Assembly (NCBI GenBank): GCA_021325635.1 | Contig: JAJPGV010000062.1 | Span: 1 to 64,000, forward strand | Direction of reading: 5' to 3' | Origin: Chloroflexota bacterium | Lineage (GTDB): Bacteria; Chloroflexota; JAJPGV01 | DNA: 64,000 nucleotides | Shown: positions 17,976 through 25,793 of the stretch, piece by piece | Numbering within the stretch: position 1 is the stretch's first letter | How the letters are laid out: each line of letters begins with the position of its first letter | The notes under the pieces: generated by a model | Databases searched by the model: none | What the model was told of the DNA's origin: nothing | The model's input: the letters and a program-made list of their open reading frames with translations, nothing else | Position numbers and translations under genes: made by a program

Positions 17976-18641
17976 ATGAGCTTCTGGCCCTTTCAGCGTC
18001 GCGAATCCCTGGACCCGGGCGTGGCCAAGCGCGTGCCGCCTGGGCAAAGCCTCACGACCAAATGGCCGGTACTGACTTACGGCGCCGTGCCGCGTTTCAA
18101 CCCCAGCGCCTGGAGCTTCCGCTGCTTCGGCCTGGTGGAAGAGGAGCAGCGCTGGAGCTGGACCGAATTCAACCAGCTGCCACGCACGAGTCTCACCTGC
18201 GACATGCACTGCGTGACCCACTGGTCCAGGCTCGATAACCGGTTCAGCGGCGTGTCGGTGCGGGAGATCCTGGCGCGGGTCAAGGTGAAACCCGAAGCTC
18301 GATACGTCATGGTGCACGCCGATCCCGACTACACCACCAACCTGGCCCTGGCCGACCTCGACGACGACGACACCCTGCTGGCCCTGGAGTATGACGATCA
18401 GCCGCTGGCACCCGAGCACGGTGGACCGTGCCGACTCCTTGTGCCCAAGCTCTACCTGTGGAAGAGCGCAAAGTGGGTTCGCGGCTTCGAGTTCCTGGAC
18501 GTGAATCCTCCAGGGTTCTGGGAGCAGAACGGCTACCACATGCACGCCGACCCCTGGACCGAAGAGCGCTACTCGGAACAGGAAACGCACGCCATGCAGC
18601 AGATGCGAGCCGAGGCCGCCCGCAAGCTGCGCGGCCGCTGA
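17976..18641 (+). CDS. Sulfite oxidase-like molybdopterin oxidoreductase
   Basis: A 221-residue soluble protein of the SUOX-fold molybdoenzyme family (YuiH-like), which holds a single molybdopterin. The conserved Mo-ligand cysteine lies in [20 protein letters not shown] (about residues 68-87). Other family text includes [33 protein letters not shown] and the C-terminal [19 protein letters not shown]. There is no Tat signal, unlike MsrP/YedY, so it is probably cytosolic; substrate unknown. GGAG about eight bases before ATG 17976 supports the start. Confidence 0.88.
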   Translation: MSFWPFQRRESLDPGVAKRVPPGQSLTTKWPVLTYGAVPRFNPSAWSFRCFGLVEEEQRWSWTEFNQLPRTSLTCDMHCVTHWSRLDNRFSGVSVREILARVKVKPEARYVMVHADPDYTTNLALADLDDDDTLLALEYDDQPLAPEHGGPCRLLVPKLYLWKSAKWVRGFEFLDVNPPGFWEQNGYHMHADPWTEERYSEQETHAMQQMRAEAARKLRGR

Positions 18642-18705
18642 GGTTTCTATGCGCGGCGCGAGCATGCCGCCGGTGTATCGTGAAGCGAACGATGAGGAGA
18701 GCCAC

Positions 18706-19506
18706 GTGGCAGCGGTAAACCCTTACGAAAGCTTGGAGCTGGTCAGCCGTGAAGCGGACCAGACTTCTCGGATCATTGGCGGCCTGACGGATCAGGAGTG
18801 GGAGCATGACAGCAATTGCGCCGGCTGGAAAGTTGCCAACGTAGCTGCGCACGTCGTCCGCAACGGTGAATCCGTGCTCTTCGCCGCCCTGTCGGGAGCA
18901 TTTGGCGCACCAGCCGACGTGGAGCCGGTCCATTTTGGCGCCGCGGCCCGCCCGCGCGACGCGGAGATACTGGCCCTGGGACGGCAGTCGATGGCGGAGC
19001 TGCAGAAGGCCGAGACGGGAGCGTTCGTTGCGCTCGTGTCCCGAATGACGCCCGAGCAGCTGGACCGTCCGGCCCGACACCCGTCCGGCATCAAGACCGT
19101 GGGCTGGTTCGCCACCGTCCGGTTGGTGGAGCTGGCCTTCCATCACTGGGACATCAGGCGATCCCTGGGCGATACGGCGCCACTCGACGCTGGCCTGGCC
19201 GGCTACGCGCTCGCGTTCATGCTCGACCCGCAGCGGCCGCTTCCCTCGGTTCGCGACAAGAGCCTAGCGGAGCGGCGCATCCTCATCCGGGCCAGCGGCG
19301 GACCGTCGTGGCTGCTGACGGCTGCGCCCGGCATGTTGAAAGTTAGCGGCGGAGATGGCCCGGCGGACTTCACAGTGGAAGCGGATTCCGGCTGGCTGGC
19401 ACTGGCTATGTATGGACGAGTGCGCATCTCGGACCCAGCCTTCCATACGTCGGGCGCATCTGACGCCGCCGGCTATTTTGCCTCCGCCTTCGGCGCTCCT
19501 ATCTAG
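18706..19506 (+). CDS. Maleylpyruvate isomerase (MDMPI/DinB-like) family protein
   Basis: A 266-residue protein with an N-terminal four-helix MDMPI_N/DinB-like domain. Diagnostic segments are WEHDSNCAGWKVANVAAHV and the metal-site His in LVELAFHHWDIRRSLG (about residue 145). The C-terminal alpha/beta domain ends GDGPADFTVEADSGWLALAMYGR, typical of mycothiol-dependent maleylpyruvate isomerase relatives. GTG at 18706 is preceded by GAGGAG (18694-18699) at ideal spacing, whereas the longer in-frame ATG starts (18649, 18664) have no such site. In this family the partner thiol is often mycothiol; the actual substrate is unknown. Confidence 0.8.
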   Translation: MAAVNPYESLELVSREADQTSRIIGGLTDQEWEHDSNCAGWKVANVAAHVVRNGESVLFAALSGAFGAPADVEPVHFGAAARPRDAEILALGRQSMAELQKAETGAFVALVSRMTPEQLDRPARHPSGIKTVGWFATVRLVELAFHHWDIRRSLGDTAPLDAGLAGYALAFMLDPQRPLPSVRDKSLAERRILIRASGGPSWLLTAAPGMLKVSGGDGPADFTVEADSGWLALAMYGRVRISDPAFHTSGASDAAGYFASAFGAPI

Positions 19507-19513
19507 GACCCAA

Positions 19514-19756
19514 CTACTCGTCGAACCCGGGCCAGGTGTTCGCCGGAGCCGTTCGATCGTCGACACTGACATCGTCCGCTTGCTCGGTCGGGTCAGACAC
19601 TGTCCGGCCCTCTCGGCGCTGTGCCTCAATCCAACGCCGTAGAACGTCCGCTCGGCTGCTGCCAGTGACGGAGATACCGCCACCTGTCGCCACCCACCCA
19701 GAGCCGATCCGTCGGATTTCCGGCTTCAGCGGCTCGCTCGAATCGAGCTCCCCCAA
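19514..19756 (-). CDS. Possible small hypothetical protein
   Basis: An open frame of about 80 residues in a 365-bp gap between two rightward genes. Its reading (IRRIGSGWVATGGGISVTGS followed by RADVLRRWIEAQRREGRTV) resembles short bacterial proteins of the kind xGWxAxGxGxxVxGxxRxExVxR. The best start is TTG at 19756, after a run of eight A on the coding strand; a longer ATG-initiated frame to 19897 overlaps the start of the VOC gene. No clear ribosome binding site. It may be a real orphan gene or chance. Confidence 0.35.
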   Translation of the reverse strand: MGELDSSEPLKPEIRRIGSGWVATGGGISVTGSSRADVLRRWIEAQRREGRTVSDPTEQADDVSVDDRTAPANTWPGFDE

Positions 19757-19871
19757 AACGTTTTTTTTGCCGCAAGATCCGGGCCATTTAACCGCCCCGG
19801 CGAGTGCTTTACTTGAAGGCAGGCTTCCAGAGCGGCTGAGCGTCGAAGCCGAGAGGACAGAGGAGTTACGG

Positions 19872-20324
19872 ATGTCGATTCGAGAGTTGGGCCACATCGT
19901 CCTGTACGTTCGGGATCTGCAGCGCTCGCGGCAGTTCTACGGAGACGTGCTCGGCTGGAACGAGCTGCCTCGGGGCGAAATGCCCTTTCCGGCGGCCGCC
20001 TTCTCCTCTGGCCGCACGCATCACGAGCTCCTGCTCATCGAAGTGGGCCCGGGAGCGGCACCCATTCCCCAAGGTCGCCGCGTCGGCATGTACCACTTCG
20101 GTCTGAAAGTCGGCGAGACCGATGACGATCTCCGTGAAGTGCGGGACACCCTCCAGGCGCATGGAGTGACCATCGTTGGCGCATCAGATCACACGGTTAC
20201 CCACAGCCTGTACGTCCTCGATCCGGACGGCAACGAGATCGAGCTGTACATCGACGTGCAGCCAGCGGTCTGGAAGGAGCATCCGGAAGCCGTGTTTGCA
20301 CCCATCAAGGCGCTGACGCTCTAG
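19872..20324 (+). CDS. VOC family (glyoxalase-like) metal-dependent protein
   Basis: A 150-residue vicinal-oxygen-chelate protein with two beta-alpha-beta-beta-beta modules. Metal-ligand candidates are His8 (ELGHIVLYVRDL), His76 (MYHFGLKV) and the Glu of GNEIELYIDV near the C-terminus, as in glyoxalase I and ring-cleavage dioxygenases. Start ATG 19872 is preceded by AGGAG at 19861-19865. A longer frame upstream has no protein-like content. Substrate unknown; glyoxalase, fosfomycin-type transferase and dioxygenase roles all remain possible. Confidence 0.85.
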   Translation: MSIRELGHIVLYVRDLQRSRQFYGDVLGWNELPRGEMPFPAAAFSSGRTHHELLLIEVGPGAAPIPQGRRVGMYHFGLKVGETDDDLREVRDTLQAHGVTIVGASDHTVTHSLYVLDPDGNEIELYIDVQPAVWKEHPEAVFAPIKALTL

Positions 20325-20400
20325 CCGCTCTCGGTCCTCTCCCTCCATGCAGGGTCCTGGCCCGCTGAACGCTACCAAGCGACCACAATAGCTTCCAAAG

Positions 20401-20425
20401 GTCTGGTAGAGTGGATTTTCCAGAC
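20401..20425. promoter_or_regulatory. Small inverted repeat before coiled-coil gene
   Basis: GTCTGG (20401-20406) and CCAGAC (20420-20425) are perfect inverted copies separated by 13 bases, ending 16 bases before the next start codon and directly upstream of its ribosome binding site. It could be an operator or a 5'-leader hairpin. Confidence 0.25.
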
Positions 20426-20441
20426 TCCTGGAGGAGACACG

Positions 20442-21278
20442 ATGACCTCAGCGTCTCAACAAAACACCATCGACATCGGCTTTTCTCTGATGGAAGCGCC
20501 GCAACCTGAGTTGGAACAGGCTCCACGGATGGCCGGCCAGGTCAACGAGGGCGCCGGCGCCGAACGCCGGCTCCAGGAGCTCGAGCGCGACATCGAGCAG
20601 CTGCAGCTCGAGCTGGCGGAGATCGAACGGCGGGCCCGGGCTGCTATCGAGGCCGAAGACACGGCCAGCCTGGCCTCCTACTGGAACGGCAAGCGCCGGC
20701 TGTTGGAAACACTCACACAGCGCCAGCAGCAGCGGGCTGAAGCCGAGCGCCAGATCCAGAATGCGTTGGATGAGACGTGGGTTCGCCTGCAGGCGGACCA
20801 GGCGGCAGCCGAGCGCCTGCGGCATCAGAGCGACCGGGCGCTGAGCGAGCTCCTGACGGCCGCGGAGAGCATGCAGAACGCCGTTCGCCAGGTGGTGGAG
20901 GTGCAGGCCGAGCTGAGCCAGCAGCAGCAGGTCTGGGAAGCACACCTCGAGGAGCTCGCCCGACGTGGAGCGATCGTGCCCGGCTCGGACGGGCGTGGCG
21001 CCGCGACCAAAGCGCTGCGCTCCAGAACGCCACGAGCCAATCGCTCCGGCCGGGCCCCCATCAGGAAGTGGGCCGTCTACGATCCGGACGCCGGCAAGCT
21101 GGTCGAAACGCTGCCGGAGCTGCTGAGGCTGCTGGTGCGCTGGTATCCGACCCTGCGGACCGACGATGAGCGCGTCCGGGAATTCCTCACCTTGCCGAAT
21201 GCCGACCCGCTCCCGGAGCGGCTGAGGACAGAGCTGCGGGAAGCGGGCTTTGCGCCCGCCGACAGAGGACTGGCTTAG
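20442..21278 (+). CDS. Hypothetical coiled-coil protein
   Basis: A 278-residue soluble protein of unknown function. Residues about 35-180 are a long, Gln/Glu/Arg-rich heptad region (for example ERRLQELERDIEQLQLELAE), predicted coiled coil. A short basic linker (KALRSRTPRANRSGRAPIRK) leads to a compact C-terminal domain of about 70 residues with DPDAGKLVETLPELLRLLVRWY and FLTLPNADPLPERLRTELRE. The ATG at 20442 has an excellent site, GGAGGAGACACG. The gene stands alone between a VOC gene and a repeat element. The basic linker might contact nucleic acid; this is inference. Confidence 0.75.
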   Translation: MTSASQQNTIDIGFSLMEAPQPELEQAPRMAGQVNEGAGAERRLQELERDIEQLQLELAEIERRARAAIEAEDTASLASYWNGKRRLLETLTQRQQQRAEAERQIQNALDETWVRLQADQAAAERLRHQSDRALSELLTAAESMQNAVRQVVEVQAELSQQQQVWEAHLEELARRGAIVPGSDGRGAATKALRSRTPRANRSGRAPIRKWAVYDPDAGKLVETLPELLRLLVRWYPTLRTDDERVREFLTLPNADPLPERLRTELREAGFAPADRGLA

Positions 21279-21281
21279 GCC

Positions 21282-21411
21282 TTAGGAGTGCAGCCGGAAG
21301 GCCCGTTGCGGCCCCACTGACCACCCCAAATCGGCCGCGCCCTAGCCGGGCGAAACTGCCCCACCGGGCCGCGCCGGGCGAGCGCAGGCCGCTTGCCGGC
21401 TGCACTCCTAA
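21282..21411. repeat. MITE-like element with 16-bp terminal inverted repeats
   Basis: TTAGGAGTGCAGCCGG (21282-21297) is exactly complementary to CCGGCTGCACTCCTAA (21396-21411). They enclose about 98 bp of GC-rich sequence with no reading frame. The element fills the gap between two convergent genes, and its right terminus contains the stop codon of the leftward gene (TAG, read from 21410-21408). No target duplication is obvious. Different in sequence from the repeats at 15.4 kb. Confidence 0.7.
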
Positions 21412-21830
21412 CCTCTAGCAGGACGGACGGCGCGGGTGGGCGTAATGCGCAGGATGACCCGATCTTCGGCCACCATGTCCTGGTGATACTGCTCCCAATC
21501 GGGATGCTCGCCCCCCTCACGGAGGCGATAGTACTGCTCCAGCAGCGGCATCGCCGCTGGCAGACGGATGACTTCCGCCTGGCCATCGACGTGCATCCAA
21601 GCGCCGCCGGCCCACTTCTCCTGGATCAGGCTCAACGTCACTCGCGGCTCCCGAGCAGCGTTGCGGGCCTTGGCGGTCGACGACCGAGTCGAGATCAGCA
21701 CACGGCCCTCGTCGGCAGCATGCACCCGAACTGCCGAAGTTTGCAGGTCGCCATTGCGGCGGCGGGTGATCAGAATGGCCCGATGGGTCGTTCCGAGAAA
21801 CTCACTGACCTGGTTCAGCGCTACTTCCAT
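21408..21830 (-). CDS. PPOX-class (FMN/F420-type) oxidoreductase
   Basis: A 140-residue split-barrel flavoprotein of the pyridoxamine-phosphate-oxidase-like class. The start MEVALNQVSEFLGTTHRAIL, the central DLQTSAVRVHAADEGRVLIS and the phosphate-binding STAKARNAAREPRVTLSLI fit the F420- or FMN-dependent PPOX proteins. Start choice is uncertain: ATG 21830 gives the usual domain start; ATG 21857 and a more distal start at 21914 are possible. The stop codon comes from the terminal inverted repeat of the adjacent element. Substrate unknown. Confidence 0.8.
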   Translation of the reverse strand: MEVALNQVSEFLGTTHRAILITRRRNGDLQTSAVRVHAADEGRVLISTRSSTAKARNAAREPRVTLSLIQEKWAGGAWMHVDGQAEVIRLPAAMPLLEQYYRLREGGEHPDWEQYHQDMVAEDRVILRITPTRAVRPARG

Positions 21831-21864
21831 CTTCTCCGCCTGCGCAAATTGTCGCATTCGCGGG

Positions 21865-22623
21865 TCATGTGCGCCGAGCGAGCGCCATGACCGAAAGCCC
21901 GAAGGGCAGGCCAACCCCTCGACGCAGCGCGCCGGCTTCTACGGCGAGGCACTGCTCCAACAGCCGGTTGACGAGCGCCGGCGGCTGCCATAAGTCCGGC
22001 TCGGCCGCGCTCGGCGAACCATCCTGCCGCTGAGCAAGGCCCTCTAGCAAGCGCTTAGCCGCGGCCGGCGGAAACAGCGAGCAATTCGCCCAGCTGAGCT
22101 GCTGGACGGAGAAACCCGCCCGGGCCAGCTTCTGCCCGACCTCGCGCCGAGAATAGCGGTGCCGGGTATGCACCAGCCGGTCGTGCTGACCGCGCAGCCA
22201 ATCATGCGCCGGCAAGCGCAGCAAGAGCAGACCATCTGGCCGCAGGACTCGACGGAACTCCGCCAAGGCCTGCATCTCGCGCGGTACCCCGGCATGATAC
22301 AGCACCTCGAAGCTCGTCACCAGGTCGAACACCTCGTCACGAAACGGAAGACGCTCGACGCTGGCACGGGCCAGCCGGCCGCTGAGCCCTCTGCTCGAGG
22401 CGGGGATGAGCGCTTCCCAGGCCAGATCCACCCCGTAGACCGTCCCGAACTGCCCCAATCTGGCAGTGGTGCCGCCGGTACCGCAGCCCGCATCCAGGAT
22501 CGTGAGGTTGGACGCGCCGTTGACGGCCTGCTGCAGGACCGCGAGGGCCACACGGCGCATTCCGGAGTACCACCAATGCTCGTCCTCGCGCCGGAACATG
22601 ACCTGATACTGTTCAGCCTCCAA
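21865..22623 (-). CDS. SAM-dependent methyltransferase
   Basis: A 252-residue class I methyltransferase. The SAM motif I is ILDAGCGTGGTTARL (about residues 42-56), followed by the acidic loop VYGVDLA, motif IV VFDLVTSFEVLYH and LRRVLRPDGLLLLRLPAHDW. It is the last gene of a leftward glycan cluster and overlaps the aminotransferase gene by 11 bases. It probably methylates a sugar or lipid-linked product of that cluster. The start is TTG at 22623; ATG at 22599 is an alternative. Confidence 0.85.
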   Translation of the reverse strand: MEAEQYQVMFRREDEHWWYSGMRRVALAVLQQAVNGASNLTILDAGCGTGGTTARLGQFGTVYGVDLAWEALIPASSRGLSGRLARASVERLPFRDEVFDLVTSFEVLYHAGVPREMQALAEFRRVLRPDGLLLLRLPAHDWLRGQHDRLVHTRHRYSRREVGQKLARAGFSVQQLSWANCSLFPPAAAKRLLEGLAQRQDGSPSAAEPDLWQPPALVNRLLEQCLAVEAGALRRGVGLPFGLSVMALARRT

Positions 22624-23746
22624 CGGCCACCCTGAAGAACTGCCGGATCTGTTCGGCCACGTACAGCAGATCGTCGTCCGACAGCTGCGGATACAGGGGC
22701 AGGCTCAGGATTTCGGATGCCAGGCCCTCGGTACGTGGTAGGGAACCAGGACCACCACCAAACGAGCGGTACGGGCTTTGAAGATGCGCGGGCAGCGGGT
22801 AGTGGATGGCGCTGCCGATGCCCTTCTCGGCCAGGAACGCGCGCAGATCGTCGCGGCGATCGCCCGCTTGCACGACGTAGAGGTGATAGACGTGGCCGCC
22901 GTCGGGATCGTCGGCCGGGAGCCGAACGGCCGTGACCCCGCCGAGGGCGATGCGATAGGTTGCCGCCAGCTCACGACGAGTCGCGTTCCAGGCATCGAGA
23001 TGGGGCAGCTTGGCCGACAGCACCGCCGCCTGCAGCTCATCCAGACGGCTGTTGGTGCTGTGCAACTCGCTGGTGTACTGCTGCCGCCAGCCGTAGTTAC
23101 GCAGCAAACGAGCCTGGTCGGCTACCTCCTGGTGAGGAGTCAGCAGCGCGCCGCCATCGCCCAGTGCGCCAAGGTTCTTGGTGGGATAGAAGCTGAACGC
23201 CGCCGCATCTCCCCAGGTTCCTGCCAGCCGGCCTTGATAGCGCGCTCCGTGGGCCTGAGCGCAATCTTCAAGCACCGGCACGCCGCGCGCCCGCGCTCGC
23301 CTCAGGATGTCATCCATGGCAGCCATGCGGCCGTACAGGTGCACGACCAGGATCGCGCCGGTGTTGGTTGTGACAAGTCGATCGATCTCATTCGGATCCA
23401 TGCAGTGGCGATCCGGGTCCACGTCGCAAAACACCGGTCGGGCTCCGGCCGCGACCACAGCAGCCACTGGTGGGACGCCGGCGTTCGCCACGACCAGCAC
23501 CTCCTGGCCCGGTCGCACGCCCAGCGCCTGCAGGCCGATCCGCAATGCGTCGGTGCCTGAGCCCAGCCCGACAGCCTGGAATCGCGCCCCGTGGTAGGTC
23601 GCGAACGCTCGCTCGAAAGCTTCCCCTTCCGGACCCAGGATGAGCCAGCCGCGTTCGAGCACACGGCCAATTGCCTCGTCGATCTCGGACCTGATGGCGC
23701 CAATGCCGGGGGCCAGATTGTTGAGGGGAACCCGCCGCGGGGTCAA
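22613..23746 (-). CDS. DegT/DnrJ/EryC1/StrS aminotransferase
   Basis: A 377-residue PLP-dependent sugar aminotransferase, transferring an amino group to a keto-sugar nucleotide. Family motifs: VPLNNLAPG start, GSGTDALRIGLQALG, VLEDCAQAHGARY (PLP Asp) and FSFYPTKNLGALGDGGA with the Schiff-base Lys near residue 183. Length is standard. It starts four bases after the SDR stop, and overlaps the methyltransferase. Together with the SDR enzyme it suggests synthesis of an amino-deoxy sugar for a surface glycan. Confidence 0.92.
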   Translation of the reverse strand: MTPRRVPLNNLAPGIGAIRSEIDEAIGRVLERGWLILGPEGEAFERAFATYHGARFQAVGLGSGTDALRIGLQALGVRPGQEVLVVANAGVPPVAAVVAAGARPVFCDVDPDRHCMDPNEIDRLVTTNTGAILVVHLYGRMAAMDDILRRARARGVPVLEDCAQAHGARYQGRLAGTWGDAAAFSFYPTKNLGALGDGGALLTPHQEVADQARLLRNYGWRQQYTSELHSTNSRLDELQAAVLSAKLPHLDAWNATRRELAATYRIALGGVTAVRLPADDPDGGHVYHLYVVQAGDRRDDLRAFLAEKGIGSAIHYPLPAHLQSPYRSFGGGPGSLPRTEGLASEILSLPLYPQLSDDDLLYVAEQIRQFFRVAVGG

Positions 23747-23750
23747 GACA

Positions 23751-24806
23751 TCAACCGGGCAGATCTCCCCAGTAGAGGGAACGATACTCCCGGAAATAGC
23801 TCACCGTCCGCAGCAGCCCTTCAGCCAGGTCGACTTCGGGACGCCAGCCCAGCACCCGGCGAATCTTGCTGTCGTCGACGTAGAACGACCCAATGTCGAT
23901 AGCCTTGCGCTCTTCCGGAAACGGCACCAGCTCATAGCTGCCGGAGCCGGCCACGGCGATCAGCGTCTCGGTCACGTCGTGCAGGCTGTAGGGCCTGGTC
24001 GCGCCCAGATTGAATATCTGGCCGTTGGCCGCGTCCTCCGATCCTGCCAGCAAGAAGGCCTGGACCACGTCGTCCACGAAGACCAGGTCGCGGAGCTGCG
24101 AGCCATCCCCAAACAGACTGATCTTCTCGTTGTCCAGCACCAGCCGGACGAACCAGCCGATGAACGTCTGCCGGTTGTTTTTGACGAGCATGCGCGGGCC
24201 GTAGACGTTGGTCAGGCGAAGCACCGCTGTACGCAGCCCATAGACGTTGTTGTAGAGGATGTGGTAGCGCTCGCCAGCCAGCTTGTTGATGCCATTGACG
24301 TCGACGGGGTTTGGCGGCTGCTTCTCGTCGATAGGCAGCTGATCTTCGTTGACGCGTCCGTAGATCTGACGCGTGCTGGCGAACACGACCTTGCTGCCCG
24401 GAGCATGCCGGCGGCATGCCTCCAGCAGCGCGAGCTGGCTGCGGCAGTTGATCTCCAGGTCATTGAACGGATCGTGCATCGAGTCGACATGGCTCACCTG
24501 CCCCGCCAGGTTGAAGATGACGTCCTTGCCCTGCACGAGGCGCTCCATAGTCAGCACGTCACGGATGTCTACCTTGCGGATGGACAGGCGCGGGTGATCC
24601 TTGGCGGGATCGATGTTGAAAGGATTGCCGCCGGTCTCGGGGATGAGGGCATCTACCAGAAGCACGTTGGCGCCCAGATCGAGCAAGCGCAGAGCGAGAT
24701 TGGAGCCGATGAAACCCAGCCCTCCCGTCACCAGCACGTGCTTCCCGGCGTAGTACTGGCCGCCACCCTGCGGTATCGAGGGCCTAGACGCTATCGCAGC
24801 GTTCAT
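23751..24806 (-). CDS. NAD-dependent sugar-nucleotide epimerase/dehydratase (SDR)
   Basis: A 351-residue extended SDR protein. The Rossmann motif GGLGFIGSNLALRLL, DIRDVLTMERLV, NLAGQVSHVDSM, ASTRQIYG and VYGPRM are all typical. The catalytic YxxxK is changed: the segment reads PVDVNGINKLAGE, with Asn171 at the Tyr position and Lys175 retained. Start ATG 24806 is preferred to an upstream ATG (24863) inside the glycosyltransferase gene. It lies between the GT2 and aminotransferase genes. It may act on NDP-sugars, with a shifted general acid or a role as a binding protein. Confidence 0.88.
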   Translation of the reverse strand: MNAAIASRPSIPQGGGQYYAGKHVLVTGGLGFIGSNLALRLLDLGANVLLVDALIPETGGNPFNIDPAKDHPRLSIRKVDIRDVLTMERLVQGKDVIFNLAGQVSHVDSMHDPFNDLEINCRSQLALLEACRRHAPGSKVVFASTRQIYGRVNEDQLPIDEKQPPNPVDVNGINKLAGERYHILYNNVYGLRTAVLRLTNVYGPRMLVKNNRQTFIGWFVRLVLDNEKISLFGDGSQLRDLVFVDDVVQAFLLAGSEDAANGQIFNLGATRPYSLHDVTETLIAVAGSGSYELVPFPEERKAIDIGSFYVDDSKIRRVLGWRPEVDLAEGLLRTVSYFREYRSLYWGDLPG

Positions 24807-24813
24807 TACAGCC

Positions 24814-25722
24814 CTACTCAGGGACGGGAACGGAGCCAGGAACGAGCGCGGTTGCGGACTCACTCCCGAAATGCAGCCGGAACCACAAGCCGCCCAGCTG
24901 CCAGAACGTCCGCGCTATGCGGCGCACGTTGAAGAATTGGCTCCTCCCGTGAAGCCGCGGGTAATGGTGAACAGGCAGCTCGATGACGTTGAAGCCTCCC
25001 TGTTCGAGACGGGCGACGAGCTCCACCGTGATGCAGCCGCTGGTCGAGACGAGCGGAAAGCTCTGCAGCGCCACGCGCCGCATCAGGCGGAAGTCGCAAT
25101 CGACGTCGCGCAGGTGCAGGTTGAAAGCCAACCGCACAGCGTGGTGATAGAGACGTCCGACGACCTTGCGATACCACGGATCCTGCCGACGAAGCTTCCA
25201 ACCCTGCACGACGTCCAGGTCAGGATCGAGTGCGGCGAACAGGTCGGCCAGCTCGGCGGGATCGTACTGGCCGTCTCCGTCGGTGTAAAAGACGAGATCT
25301 TTGGTGGCATGGGCAAAACCACTCTGCAGCGCGCCGCCGTATCCCCGATTGACCTCATGCGTGACTACGCGCAGCTGGGGGAAAGCGGCCTGCAGATCTT
25401 CCAACACCTGCGCGGAGCCATCCGAGCTGCCGTCGTTGACGACGATAATCTCGTAGTCTCCGGTCAGGCGGCGGAGGGTGGCATCGACCACCGTCACCAT
25501 GTTGCCGATTGTTTCGGCGTCGTTGTAACAGGGGAAGAATGCGCTGATGGAGGGCACAACCGGATGCAGCCTGCCGTCGGCCATCCCATCCGGGCCGCCG
25601 GAAAGGCCCCTTTCAGCACTGTCGGATTCACGTAGCTGGTCGCGAACGAAGTCTCCGGTCCCCGGTGAGTCGATCAATGCAAGCCTTCCCCCGTCGTGTT
25701 GCCGTGCGCCATTCTTCACCAT
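24814..25722 (-). CDS. Family 2 glycosyltransferase
   Basis: A 302-residue GT2 enzyme of the dolichol-phosphate-mannose-synthase-like group. It keeps SAFFPCYNDAETIG, EIIVVNDGSSDGS, the metal-binding DGDGQYDP and the catalytic-region HHYPRLHGRSQFF. A hydrophobic FWQLGGLWFRL tail may associate with membrane. The start ATG 25722 gives a 46-residue unconserved leader; ATG 25584 (MADGRLHPVVPS) is a likely alternative, close to where this family normally begins. It is the first of the sugar genes and probably transfers a sugar to a lipid carrier. Confidence 0.9.
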   Translation of the reverse strand: MVKNGARQHDGGRLALIDSPGTGDFVRDQLRESDSAERGLSGGPDGMADGRLHPVVPSISAFFPCYNDAETIGNMVTVVDATLRRLTGDYEIIVVNDGSSDGSAQVLEDLQAAFPQLRVVTHEVNRGYGGALQSGFAHATKDLVFYTDGDGQYDPAELADLFAALDPDLDVVQGWKLRRQDPWYRKVVGRLYHHAVRLAFNLHLRDVDCDFRLMRRVALQSFPLVSTSGCITVELVARLEQGGFNVIELPVHHYPRLHGRSQFFNVRRIARTFWQLGGLWFRLHFGSESATALVPGSVPVPE

Positions 25723-25793
25723 TTCTTTACCAAAGGCAAGTGGCGCAGTTTCAGGAACTACGACGCAGACGATAACTCGCCGTACGAGCTATT

